Part shown: in pieces, positions 37,140 through 49,719 of the stretch
Layout of the letters: each line of letters starts with the position of its first letter
Position numbering within the stretch: position 1 is the first letter of the stretch
Assembly (NCBI GenBank): GCA_028023455.1
Contig: JAQFVV010012420.1
Span: forward strand, 682,001 to 746,000
DNA from: Epiperipatus broadwayi
Lineage: Eukaryota > Onychophora > Udeonychophora > Euonychophora > Peripatidae
Reading direction: 5' to 3'
Length of the DNA: 64,000 nt
Notes under the pieces: generated by a model
The model's input: only the letters and a program-made list of their open reading frames with translations
What the model was told of the DNA's origin: nothing
Database searches by the model: none
Made by a program: the position numbers and the translations under genes

Positions 37140-40000
37140 AATCTTTTTTTATTACTGGTTCTTGTTACAATTCATCTATTCATCCAGTTATATATCTTAA
37201 TTTGGAGTTTATAAACCATAAGTTGTAATCATTAGTCAAATACTCTGTAATACATTATTGCTAGCAATTCTGCTAATGTAGCAATTATGATCCAATGTTA
37301 GGATCTATATTTTTGATATGTTGGCCATCATGGGCTTATATGTGTAACAGGTAGAACTAGGATGGTGCATATTAGATAGATATTCTGGTTTATATGGCCC
37401 AGGTATTAAAAATATTTGTAAGTCTGAATAAAAAAATATTAATTTCTCTTCTCATGCTTTATCTAATAAATGTTATATATTTTCAATTGACCAATATTCA
37501 TTTTTGTGCTGTGGATTATCTACATAAAATGGCATTTCCATGTGTGACATTTCTTAGATTAAGATGAACATTGATCAATGAACAGATCATCTACCTTGCT
37601 CACTCATAACTGCTTCTACCATTACAATATATATATATTGTAACCAGTTGGGTATATAAAGTAAAGGAAAAGTAGAAATAAAGATAGGCATAAATTTTTG
37701 TAGATATTTTTCTACATTTCCTGGAATAAAAATAATAAATAAAGGGTTAAATAATTATGAATTTAAAACAGAATTTTATTATAAATTAAAACATTTAAAA
37801 AAGGTCTGAATAAATATTAAGATTGTATTATTATTATTGTTGTTGTTATTGTTATTATGATGATGATGATGAATTTAAAAACAAGCATGGCTACTGATAA
37901 TTGTAAACATATTTATCTTTGAAAATCTTTTAATGCTTGTATACATTATCTATGAAGGATTTTCTATTATCTATTTTTAAAAAGTCTTTGATAAGATTTC
38001 CAAATGTAGCTTTTAATTAAAAGTGCTTTTGGAGAGATTAAAATTGTTTTTAATCAAGACAGAAAAAACGATGTATTATTAATTTGTTATTCTAATTTCA
38101 ATAACAAAAAATGAAACTTTACTTCTTTAAACTTAATAATGCCTAATCATCATCTTTAATAAACATTATCACCATCTCCACATATCCTTCAATGGACTGC
38201 ATGATGTCTCAGAGTTGTGGATATTAATAGTATAAGACATGTTAATAGCATAATGTTTAGATTGAGTTCGATACAAACTAAATGGATTAATAAAAAAATA
38301 ACAATTTATTAACAATAAATATATAAAATTGTTCCTTATATATTTGCAACTATTACTAATTATACAAAATATTAAAGATAAGAGATATTTTAAATTTAAG
38401 GCCTTAGAATAATAATTATATTGATATGATCCTACCAAGTAAAAAAGTTGAAAAAAAGTTAAAAAGTTGGAAACCATGGTTTTCTGCAGATAACATTCTT
38501 TTCCTATATTGATGAATGTTTGATTAGTTCCTCCAAAGATGGTAGTTATTCTTTTGGTGCACTGGTGATATTAGATGGGATATTCACTCATATTGATGAT
38601 ATTAGTCAAAAGTTCTGGTAGGTTTTACTGAACACTCCAATTCTTTTCTCATGGCATGTTTAAAGTAGGCAATGGTTGATTTTAGAAAACTTCAGCATTA
38701 GTCTTTGAATCTGTTTGCATTTTCAGGTGTTTTGACTAATGTTGTTGTAGATTTCTAGCCTCACATACTAGACAGTCTTCTTCTAGCAAATGTCATGGTT
38801 GTTGTGCTGGATTTTAGTATTGAAAAATACTTTTAATGTCAGCAAGTCTTGGCAATCTAAACAAACTATGGTGGAAACTGTTTTGACCAATGGTTTCTCA
38901 TTCATGCATGAAATCACTGCAACACTGTTTCTGGAGTTAAGGATTATAATAGACTAGAATAGACTGCTCAAGTTGCATGTTGTCAACCTATTTATACATT
39001 ACTTGCTGTTATGCACACTTATTGCTAGACTCAGAGTTCCAAGCAACAAGTTTATTAAAGGCTAGTTACAAGATATGACATCTGTTTCTTTACAACAACA
39101 TATTTTTCTTTTTTTTTTACGTGTTGGAGAAACATATTTCTACAGATATTTTTAAATTACCTTGTTATTTTAGTGATAAAAAAAAATATTACAGACTTTT
39201 TAAAAATTGTTTGAAACCTTTATTTTATTAACCCATAATTTTAAATAACATATTTAGATTTGCCATTAAATTTATTTTAAGAATTGGTAAATTTTTAATT
39301 TAAAATTCCATTCATAATGCAGATTAGAAAGGAACGCAAAATATTATATATTTTTGTACACTATGCAGTTTAAACCCTTGCATGAATCAAAACTATTTTT
39401 CTTTTTTCCTCTATAATACAAGTTATCATTTTATTCTTTTTCACTTATTATAAAGTCACTTTCTATTATAAAATAGTTAATAATACGATTAAATGTATAA
39501 ACTAATTTTTAGACCAATGATACTAAAGTGACACATAATATCTAGTATATGCGTATATACTGAAGCTGTGCATATATATACAAATATATATATATGCTGG
39601 CTTCACCATTCACTGTGGACTAACTAAGACCCTAAATCCAACCGCAGTGAATGTATGTTTCTTTTTCAAACTAAATTTATCGTTTTCTCAAATAGTTGCC
39701 TAAATTAAAGAAGGAATTGTGTTGAAGAGAAAAGATTTAATAAAATAAAATATAGAAAGTTAAAATTATATTTGCAACTATTTTTAAAATATATTTGGTA
39801 GAATTCAATAAGATAAAAATTTTCTTAATTAAATAGAATCCATTAAGAAAAGGAATTAATTAATAAAACATTTTTCTGAGTTAGATAAAATATGAGATAA
39901 CAGGAAAAATTTGAAACAACGGGCATGATTCGCTACTAATTAGCAGATTAAAGACATAATGGAAAAAGGATATAAATAAAGAACTTTTCTTTTGTTCTTG
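37140..40000. other. AT-rich spacer with small microsatellite
   Basis: An ATT/GTT/ATG trinucleotide run lies at about 37826-37872. A small imperfect hairpin (CATTCACTGTGG with CCGCAGTGAATG) lies at about 39608-39652. No gene is recognised. Confidence 0.45.
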
Positions 40001-40886
40001 GTCTTATGCTTGCGAGTAACCTGTGCTGAAGGTCAGAGAGAAATATTAAGAATTTTGTTGGAAGAAATTTTGCTGAAAAATTGGACAATATAGCGAACTC
40101 TTGCTTGCTGTACTTACTTCAAGCTACACTCTATTCTTTTAGCATATAAATAAAAATCCAAAAATGTGTTGCTCTGCAAAAATGCAGGGGTAACCTCTTT
40201 GCCTTTGCTCTCCTGAGCTGTTCCTGAGGACGGAGTCGTAACCATGTAAGCCAGCCAGAGAACTAAAGTGTCTGCCATGTATCCATGAATATCTGCCCTC
40301 AAAACATGGAAAAATTTGAACCGGGAAGACCTGTGGGAAACATCTAATGAACTTATCTTGACCCACCCCATCTAGTTACCAGTAACGTTACCATCAATTA
40401 ACAAAAAAATCTCTTTGTAATTTACAAATACTCTAGAGTTATGTTTTTTATATATGGTCTTTTAAAAATCTACGTATTCATATCTTATAAAATGGTATTT
40501 CATTAATTGCTTTCTTTTTTTTTTATATCGTAATGGGTGGTATTATTATATATATAATGGCGGTGATAGCTTTTATAAATTTAATTGAAAATTACTTTGT
40601 TTAACTTTACGCCATTATACTCCAGTAATTAAGTTATTTATTTTACATAGATATTTTGGAAGGAAAAGGAAGCAAATCATAGAAAGTGCAAAACTCTATT
40701 TTAAAATCAAGATTTAAATTGCTAAATATTCTATTATAAAACTTTCCAAACTTTAACTTAGTTTTTTTTTTTTTTTGTATATATATAAAAGAAAGATCCT
40801 TATCAAATGCCTGTATATTTTAGTCAATGAAGGGTTACAAATTTAAAGTTATATTTTAAACAGCGTGAAATAAAACGTTCGCATTT

Positions 40887-40977
40887 ATATTTTAGTAATA
40901 AGAGAGAGTACATTTTGACAATATGTATTAATATATTTTAGTAATAAGAGAGAGTACATTTTGACAATATGTATTAA
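40887..40977. repeat. Near-perfect 46-bp tandem duplication
   Basis: AGTAATAAGAGAGAGTACAT and its flanks occur twice, 46 bp apart, with no difference noticed. Confidence 0.9.
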
Positions 40978-42109
40978 AAATTATTAAATAATATCGGCTC
41001 AGGGTTGGTCGGTTAAACTTGAACTAAACCAATAAATATCTGCCCACTTGTTTTGTTTTAGTAATTCAAATTTTTATAAAGGTAAAGTTACTATTTTTCT
41101 GCGGATTTTCAGTGATAGTTGAGCTTTCCTAATATATTTATATTTTGCAGAGGATTTCTTTTTAAATTTAAAGGTCGTTGACCGTATTTATATGGCATCG
41201 TGCCTCGGGTGATCTACTGGGCCGCTCAGCATATATTACAGTGCTTCTTTTGCCAAGTTTGCTTAGGTTAACATACCTACATTCGGACCTTCTGAAAAAC
41301 AAATAAATTGTTCTGGATCTCATGTTGATCTCAGTCCTTTCAATGTACGTAACTGGACATAAGCTACAAAAACTCCGATCCTGAATCCGGGTCACACGTT
41401 TAGCGAACGGGTTCCATTTTTCTCTCTAACCTAGTTTAGAGACGGAGAGCTATCTGGTCTTGTGTTAACCTCTTGGTAACTGTTATGTCTTGAGCCTCAC
41501 AGTCCAATAAATTCTCTCGCCTTTGTGTATGGTCTTGTATATTTATATTTATTAGGAAATCTTTCTCAAAATCTCATAGAAATGTTTCAATTATGGCTGG
41601 AAATTCCTGCTGGGGTCACTTTATCATTCTTCTTAAATCATAAGTAGGGTTGTGATTTAAACCTGTCCAAAGTATTTAGTTGAGTTTGACCACCTATTTA
41701 TTTCTATGTTCTCCCACCACAGAGTTAATGAATCCTCTCTCTCTCTCTCTTGATTTCTTTTATGTAATACTTCCATTGGCTGGAATATTTTAAAGAAGAA
41801 ATTATAACGTAAAATTTTGTCTGTTCTTACCATTATGATCAATGGATCTTTCATATATGTCTATCTGGTTGCAGTGAAAATAGCCTGTGACACTATTAAT
41901 AAAGCATTGTATGAATTATTTTAATGTCAATAATAAAAATTTCTGTTATCTTTCCTTCACTATAAATAAAACGACTTAGTATTGTTTTTCTTTTGTGACA
42001 TACGTATGTACATCTGATCATTATATGTGTAAAAATTTCTTTTCATGGTCTCTTCTCTCCCTGACCACCGGGCATACATTAAGATTAAATTCTAGTGAGG
42101 TTCAAGGAG

Positions 42110-42175
42110 TAAGTCGCTTAGTAGCAATCTAGAGGAGTAGATGAGGTTCGAACCCCTTCTATCTGCATTTCTAGG
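42110..42175. other. Pol III B-box-like site in a possible SINE
   Basis: GGTTCGAACCC at 42145-42155 is an exact B-box. The palindromic GGTTCGAACC core gives a B-box-like match on both strands. A clear A-box or cloverleaf is not seen, so this is only a hint of a tRNA-derived element. Confidence 0.3.
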
Positions 42176-42189
42176 TTAGGTTAAAGCAG

Positions 42190-43040
42190 CTCTACTTTTC
42201 TTACTGTTACAATACATATATACACTTATTACTCAATTTGTAAGAAATTTTTATTAAACAATTTTTTTTGATGCAGCTTTATAATGTGGCCAATCCAAGC
42301 TGCTATTGGATTTTTTTTAGTCACATTATATTTTTTGAAAATCATATTGAGTCTCTGGTAATTATTTACCTAAAACTCAAAGCAATCCATTGAATGAAAT
42401 ATTGAAAATATTTTTGCTATAGATAGTAACACTGATCATCATTATCAACAATTGTAAATGAGAAAGATAATTTTAACTCTGAAAGAAAAAAAAAAAAGAA
42501 TAAAAAAACAGTGCTTGTTCATGCTAATTATTTTAATTTATAATAGAGTATATTTAAGATCAAGTGTTTTTGTGGGTTCAAAAATTCTAAGTTTTGAATT
42601 TAAAACTTCTCTAATGGGCTCATCAGAATCTTTTAAGCCTTTTTGTTTTTAATGTTACAAAGGACTGTTTTAATCTTTTCAAGCTGCACAAATATGAATG
42701 ATTTTATAGTTTATAAATTTATAATTAATAGCAGTCGTATATAATTCTTAATGACTATTCAAATGATGATCAAAATTTTCTCTCCTATTCTAATTACCAA
42801 CATTATAGTATTGCCTAGATCTATATATTATTTTCAATCCATAAAAAAAAAAGGAAGAGAGATCTAAAATGATAACAGCTGGTTTAATCTGTCAATCATT
42901 CTTAAACCTTCTTGTCAATTGCTGAACTTTTATCTTTAAATCTCTTTATCATCATTATATAACAATTATATGGTTTTTTTTTATTAATTTATCTTTCCGA
43001 TGTATACCAATTATATTGGTCATATCTTGTCACCTAAGTT
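42190..43040. other. AT-rich spacer
   Basis: Nothing recognised; the Lys-rich frame at 42458-42652 is A-run noise. Confidence 0.5.
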
Positions 43041-43060
43041 GCAAATTATAATGTACCTAA

Positions 43061-43482
43061 GATGTGATATGTTGGACTATTTCCATCATTTATGAGTGAA
43101 TATTGAATGTATAGAAAATTTTAAACTTTATTTAAACTTTTCAAATACAAAAGCCTTTGACAGAATAGCTCAGTTGGTAGAGCGTTTGCCTTAAATTCAA
43201 TATACAAGAATCTAAAGGTGCGAGTTCAACTTCTAAGCGAATATTGTCACTGTGCATATAGGCCAGCAACACATGAAGAAGAGTGGAGAATAATACTACT
43301 CTAAACGTTGTGTAATTACTAACCTGTATTGTCTATTTGTGTGTTATTACTAACAAGTTGTTTGTATTTGAAAAGTTTAAATAAAGTTTAAAATTTTCTA
43401 TATATTCAATATTCACTCATAAATGATGGAAATAGTCCAACATATCACATCTTATAATATACCATCATTACAAACCTTCAGA
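43061..43482. mobile_element. Inverted-repeat element with tRNA-like core and a direct-repeat flank
   Basis: The 94-bp arms at 43058-43151 and 43361-43454 are reverse complements with one mismatch noticed. The 209-bp centre starts with a tRNA-like sequence (next entry) and then has GAAGAGTGG...CTACTCTAAACG (43276-43306), a 7-bp hairpin followed by AAAC. The stretch CAAATTATAATGTACCTAA at 43042-43060 recurs as CAAATAATAATGTACCTAA at 43483-43501, a likely target-site duplication that bounds the element. Sequence related to one arm occurs at 48544-48600 and 58747-58866, so it is a dispersed family. Confidence 0.75.
43158..43245 (+). pseudogene. tRNA-like sequence with enlarged anticodon region
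   Basis: GACAGAATAGCTCAGTTGG then TAGAGC is a near-perfect tRNA D-arm and A-box. The expected anticodon stem GCCTT/AAGGT encloses about 22 nt instead of 7, which resembles an intron-bearing or degenerate tRNA. A weak B-box (GAGTTCAACTTC) and a partial acceptor pairing GACA/TGTC follow. Probably a SINE promoter rather than a working tRNA. Confidence 0.5.
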
Positions 43483-43504
43483 CAAATAATAATGTACCTA
43501 ATTT

Positions 43505-46180
43505 TTTTTATTGGATGAATAAATTTCATCATTGATTTTTAAAAAATCTCTTTATTGTTTTTGAAGCTCCAGAATCGATTTTGTTTTCGTGAGGGACGAT
43601 GGAAAATGCCATATTTATTGTAACCTTTTTCTTCTCATTTGTAATCCATTTTGTATTTTTATTGGACAAAATATTATCTTGATCACATGCCTGATAGATT
43701 TAAAACCAGATATTTAAGAACTTTTATAAATTTAAACTGATCAGCTTTCTCTTTTTTCAGCAACTCTGCAATAACTACTGAATTACTTTCCCTTTCTATT
43801 TGATAGCAGTGGCTATCCAGATGAAATGGCAGAACAAATATTGATATTACCAGCAAGCAAGAACATATATGAATGAATCAGAAAATAATAAACATCAGTG
43901 CACAAAATGAAGTCAAAAATTACCATGCATGTAATTTAAAAATGGAAATTTGATGGTAATAACTCTCAATTCCATTGTTATTATCATTAAATCAGAAAGA
44001 AGATCAATGGAATGAAAATTTCCTGATAACTTTGCATATATAAATTTAAATGATAAAAGACATACACCTAAAAATTATAACATGAAAAGAAAATGAGACA
44101 AAGGACCTAGAGGGGAGAAAGAAATTCTATTAGAAATACCTAGAACTTGTGATTTTCATCAACAAATTGATTTTCTACCAATTCATTTCAACTAACTCTT
44201 AATAAAAACTATGGAGGTATATATCATTTAAGATTTATTAGTAAAATAAGCATTAATTACACACAATTTGTAAAATTAAAAAATAAAAAGTCAACTATTG
44301 TTTCACTCTTATTTTACTTTTTGAAATTTTCTTTTTCTGTTCAGTTTGTGGTAACTCAACATAAATCTAAAGTTATGTATTCAGAAAAGGGTGACTTACC
44401 AATACTTTAAAATGTTATATGTCATTAACTTAGGAAAGAGATTGTCATGAAATGTCATATCATTAAACATTCAAAATAAGGTAGAAAACATTCTGAAGGG
44501 AAATAAATGGAAAACTAAAAGGAATTAACACTAAATAAAAAAATAATATTAAAACATCAAGAAAATTTTGAAGATGGTTTTATGAGAACTAGACTCATAT
44601 TACCTACTGATTAAGTGATAAGAAGGCAAGAATTCAATAAGTAATTAAAGGCAGTAAAGAAATTTATGATTTGATTTTGCCAAAAGACTTGAAATCATCT
44701 ACAAAATGAACAAATAGATTAGGTTCAATCAAACACATGTAATAAAACTAAATAAATGTATATTAAATGTGTAGTATCTATTTGGAAAACAGTATTAAAA
44801 CTCATGAATAAAGGTGTATATGAATACATGTACTTGTTACATATATGTGATTATTTATCTAAATAGTATTTATTAAAATGCATAGAGAGAGAGAGAATTT
44901 TTTTTTTATTAAACAATGTAAATTGTGATTTAATTATAAAAGAAATTGTAGACACGTGAGCAATTATCTTGAGGGTTAATTACATTTATCTTGGAATGTT
45001 AATTGCAGCCAAATAGGTCTGATATCAAACCTTATATGGTAATCTCAAATGGGTTTTTTTTTGGGAAATCATTGCATTATTCTAGAAATAAACCAAGATC
45101 ATACCATTTTACACTCCAGAAAAACCATTCATACTGTAGGTGTAAAAATAAGACTAAGTAACAAATGTGTGGCACCTCAATCTTATTTTCTTTTTTTTAG
45201 GCCTTGGGACTATTTAATGTGACAGTTATTTGTAGTTTTATTACACAGAGATTAGAAAATAAGAAAATCTTATATAAACTTTTTTGGTATATTAAATTAG
45301 TTATACATATCATTGTTTAATGAAAAGAATGTTAAGCCTGATTTAAATTAATTTCATGTTAAATCTGATTTACATGACACATTATCTATATAAGTATCTC
45401 TCTCACTCACTAATTATTGTTTACAAATTTGATGCTTGTTCTGTTCATGATCTTCCATCAAATAATTTAAACCAGCATTTACAACCTCTGACAAACATGC
45501 ATTAATATAGATAGCTTCATCTATTTGCTCAACTAAATCATTTTTCTCTGAAAGAATGGGTTTTTTTTTTTTAAAGTAACCAGAATAATCTTAAATTTTG
45601 ACAGCTCCTTCGTTTCAAATATTATCTTTCACGTTTTAAAGCGCTCACATCAAATTTTATATACTTATATTTAGAAAAAAATTAAAATGTCTTTATTATT
45701 ATCAGACTACTTTGAGGTAAACTTTTTTATGTCCTGCCACTTTTGTAATGGATATGAAAATTCTTAGATTGATCTGCTCATCAAATCGATTTCCAAAGTC
45801 AGTCCTTATTGACTGTACTGCCTCAAGTAAAGATCCCAACTAAAAACTTCCAGTCTTCTAAAGCTGTTTCTATCATTGCTTTTTCAGCATCGAGAATTTG
45901 TACATGAGAGAAAAAATTGGAATAGGAATTATTGTACATGTGTGTGTATTTAAAGACGAACATCTGACTTTATATAAAATAGTACCTAGCTTTTGACAAA
46001 CTATATTATTTTGCAAGACAGCAGGAAGTGTTTTTGATCTAAATACTTCTTTATTAATTATTTGCATTATTCTCTGAGTTTTAGCCTATTAACTGCCATC
46101 TAAGAATTAAACCCATTGCTGAGTGCAACAAGTACTCAATTAGTATGTAGCAAACAATTCAGCAGAATACTAATCTATTT
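43505..46180. other. AT-rich spacer
   Basis: A small GA run lies at 44885-44895. No gene recognised. Confidence 0.5.
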
Positions 46181-46394
46181 TTAAAGAAGTTTATTGGCAT
46201 ATAAATTACAATGAGATTGCATTACATGAAACAATGAGATATACATTCTTGTTTATAGATAATTCATCAATAAAAAAAAACTTCTTAAAATCTATTCAAA
46301 CAGCACTACAAAACTGGCACTTAAAAACATAACTGTTGTAGAAGAAAAATATTAGTCGTATAGTATAGTTGTGCAGGCATTGTGATCAAGTTTC

Positions 46395-49030
46395 AAGTTA
46401 ATGCCAATATGTCTGCAGGATCTCTAATTTTAATTTTACTCAGTTTGCTATAAAAGAGTGAGCACCACAGAGTGAAAAGTATAAAGGTGGATATTCTGAT
46501 ATTAGGGAAGAGCTCTTTGTTCATGCTATTGATGAGAGTCAAAAGGGAAGAAGAATGATTACATGTAATTTTGCTAATGAGTGTACAATTTGTCTGTAGC
46601 ACATAGAAGTCTGAAGAATGTGCTGAATCATTTTTTCATTCCTATGGTACAACTACTGAAACTTTTGTCTAAAAGGCTATTTTTGGGCAGTGCATTCAGG
46701 TTTATTTTAATCATGAAGTCCAGATAGTTAGGTTTCAAATACCAATTCTTAAATTTTTGAATAATATATTTTATTTGTGAAATTTAGCATGGATTTTATA
46801 CTACTATCATCCTTATTTTGATTCAGTAAATTGTATGCATTGCAATAATGAATTTTTTCCTTAAAGATTGTATGATGTGAGAGAAATGATTGATTTTAGT
46901 AAGTTGTCTATAAATTTACTCTTTGTTTGTGGTGGAGTGTCAGTTGGATTGATAGGTATGAAATTTTAAGTATAAGAGAAAAAAATCAAGAATCCTTAAT
47001 GATTTCATTTATCATCCTTTGTAAATGAAAAACAGGAATACATTGTAAAGATAGCCCATTGATCTTTGAAGATTTTTGCATAAAATATTATACTATAGTA
47101 ACAGTCCTCTTACCCCAGATAAGTTTAGTGCATAGGGAATTTATTTTCTTAATGAATTTCCTTTAGTGAATTTAATAATAGGGGAAGGTAATTTTTGGGA
47201 AGATGAGCATGTTAATAAGTCAGATTTTGGCATGGATTAATAGATAAACTCAGGAGAATGAATTAAAAGTGCTTTTTGTGAAAGTTATTTGCTTGTTCTG
47301 GATAGAATTTCTCATTTTATTGACTGAAAGATATATTGGATAGCCAAGGAATTTTTGAGGAGATGCTGTGAAATGTGATGCAATGTTTTTACCAGATAGA
47401 ATATTCCAGGTTGATGAATTTAACATATTGAAGCTTAAGGAATAATTTTTATTATATTGTTCAAGTAGAGAAGTTAGTTGTGTTATGTATTGTTTGGATG
47501 GAAGAATGATTACAAGATTATCCATGTAAGAAATATGTTTTATATATATATTGATTTATGGATTATATATGGATACCAAGAAGACTGTTTTCAATCTAAA
47601 CAAGAAGAGGGTTAATATATGTAATAAAGAGCCATGAACTTAAAGGAGAATCTTGAGATATTGAGTTATAAAGAATAAAATCAAGTATTGTTTTATCATT
47701 TAGAGTTATGTGAATCTCTCTATTATAGAATAGATTTGCTAGAATATGTAGAATTAGTATAGGAATCTTGTGTTGTATGAATAGTTGCAGGAATTTATCA
47801 CTTGAAACTGAGTCAACAGGTCCAGCCCTTCTAGCTTACTTGACTTGATCAATGATAACTCTGAAGAGCATCACTGCTACAGTAGTGGAAGTACCCTTTT
47901 TAGAAAATTGGTACATGTTGGGCAGCAGGATTGGCTGTATTTTGTCCTTAGTTAGACTTTCTATGACTTTAATTATTAATGGTGTCATTGAGATTGGTTG
48001 TAAATTATTCAGGGGGGCATGGTGTAATGTTTTCTTTTAGAAACAGTACCAGTAAAATTAAATACAACTTATCAACTTTGTGAATTTGTGTAGAGAGATA
48101 ATTTAAAAGATTGTAAATAATATGGGTGGTAAAATGGCTAAGAACAAATTTAGGGATTGCATGTGAACCTGGATGAGAACTATCAGGCATAGAATTTAAT
48201 TTGATTGCAATCGGGTATTTATGAATTTCATGATTGCCATTACTTTGACTGATTAAGTGGGCTAGGAATATTCTAGCTTTTTTTCATAGAATATTCTTGT
48301 TTCAGATGTAAAGTTGAGGGAATTACATCAGGATCACATGATGTGAGTTGCAATTTTTGCTGGATTGTTTTTAAATTTTTTAACATTGAAGTTAACAATT
48401 TATTTTTGTATGTGTAAAAATTGATAACTGAGTTAATAATGTTGACAAAAAAAAACCCCAAGCCCCTATTAAATTAAGTGTTGTGATATTGATCTTTTGG
48501 AAATATATGTATATTATCACTTCAGTGGTAGCCATTTCGAGAAATACTACATATTTGGAATATTTAAATAATTTTTTCTAAAGACATTCAATACTTATAT
48601 TAGATTATAACTTATAGTGGTCTGTTAATGCAGTGTAAACATTTGGAGACAAATTCTGCATAAAAACATGTTAAAGTCACCCTATTGTATTGTAGGATAA
48701 GGGTTTGTATTTAGATAAAGAGTTATTTGATTAATTAATTACTTTATTAGATCTGTTTTGTTGTATAGATAAAGTGTGATTACATTAATGGTAAAGATAC
48801 TATGTATAAATGTTATTATATTTATAAGTTGGTCAAGGTAAAATATTTTGAAAGATATGAAAGGGAACCTGTGATGGATTAAAAACCCCATCCCAGCTGC
48901 AGCAGTGTTTGACTGAGATAATTTAAAAAAACTTAATTTACCAAGGTATTTTAGAGGGTTTATTTTATATGTGTTGTGTGTTTGGTCTCTGTGAACAATA
49001 GTATGTGTGGTGTAAATTGTGTTATCCAAT
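46395..49030 (-). pseudogene. LINE B ORF2: decayed endonuclease-reverse transcriptase
   Basis: The endonuclease relic at 48739-49029 keeps AAAGMGFLIHHRFPFISFKI, equivalent to the GGTGLIIS region of LINE A. The RT relic around 47850-48020 gives NLQPISMTPLIIKVIE. Near 47500-47525 the catalytic motif reads SYMDNLVIILPSKQ, with Asn in place of the second Asp of YMDD, and FLGYPIYLSVNKMR follows. The 46393-46602 part matches the LINE A region before its 3' end (LWCSLFY against YWCTRCT). Frameshifts and stops are numerous. The boundary between pieces is approximate. Confidence 0.7.
48544..48600 (-). repeat. Dispersed repeat fragment related to the 43-kb inverted-repeat arms
   Basis: The minus strand reads TATTGAATGTCTTTAGAAAA and continues TTATTTAAATATTCCAAATA. 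This is close to the 43-kb arm (TATTGAATGTATAGAAAATT...) and to 58747-58800. It lies inside LINE B, between the endonuclease and RT relics, so it probably inserted there. Confidence 0.5.
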
Positions 49031-49719
49031 TCTTAATTGCAAATAACCTTTGAGGGAAATTGATTCCCCTGATATTAGAATTCTACTTAGAAATTGCTCA
49101 TTTAAATCTACACATTTTGCGATGGTATTTCTTAGAGTTTAAAAATAATATAATACTTACTTTGCTATCACAATTTATTTATATTATAACCTCTCATCTC
49201 TTATATTATAATTAATAAAGGTGAATTTGGTTATATTAAACCACATACAATACCCGACATCTAATTCATCATAAATTTTGGAAGAAAAATCCAAATGTAA
49301 TTTTGAGATGATTGTTCTATTATTAATCATTTAGCATTGATGCTGCTGTTGTTGCATGATTTCAATAGGTGAACCATTATTCTTCATGTCTTTTGTCTGA
49401 GTTGAGATTTGTTCTTTTGTTATGTTGATTTCTTTGTATTGTGATTTTTTTATATTTTGGTTGGTTTATTAATACTTTGAACTTGAGCAATGTAACTATT
49501 CAGAAGTCAGTGGGAAATTATCAGTTTTGTTGTTTTGTCCAATGTATAGATTTTGTGTTGTCACCTGAAATATGTTTTGTTGATATGCTAAATAGTTTAG
49601 TTTTTTTAGTAGAGGATGCACAATCTAAAGAATCAAATTTTTTTTTAAAATCTGGTGTTTGTTTGATATTCTGTTATCATCTGTGAATCATTTATACTGG
49701 TGTTACCAAATGCTGTTTC

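Larger units (their letters stand above)
40000..42180. other. Locally GC-richer block, possible LTR or non-coding gene
   Basis: Parts of this interval (about 40090-40380, 41160-41530 and 42050-42180) are visibly less AT-rich than the surroundings. Two overlapping minus frames at 40114-40371 and one at 41168-41395 match no family I know. At 41460-41530 the pattern TTAACCTCTTGGTAACTGTT, then CAGTCCAATAAATTCTCTCG resembles the poly(A)-signal region of an LTR. No primer-binding site, polypurine tract or gag-pol frame supports a full element. Confidence 0.3.

Noticed and set aside
40114-40371. Two overlapping minus frames of 75-85 residues
   Set aside because: They overlap in different frames with no recognisable domain in either.
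41168-41395. Basic 75-residue protein on the minus strand
   Set aside because: No family, no splice or repeat support; treated as part of an unexplained GC-richer block.
43158-43245. Functional intron-containing tRNA gene
   Set aside because: Weak T-arm and B-box, and it sits inside a repeated inverted-repeat element.
49441-49686. Plus-strand 81-residue frame
   Set aside because: Antisense to the LINE B ORF1 region; T-rich shadow.
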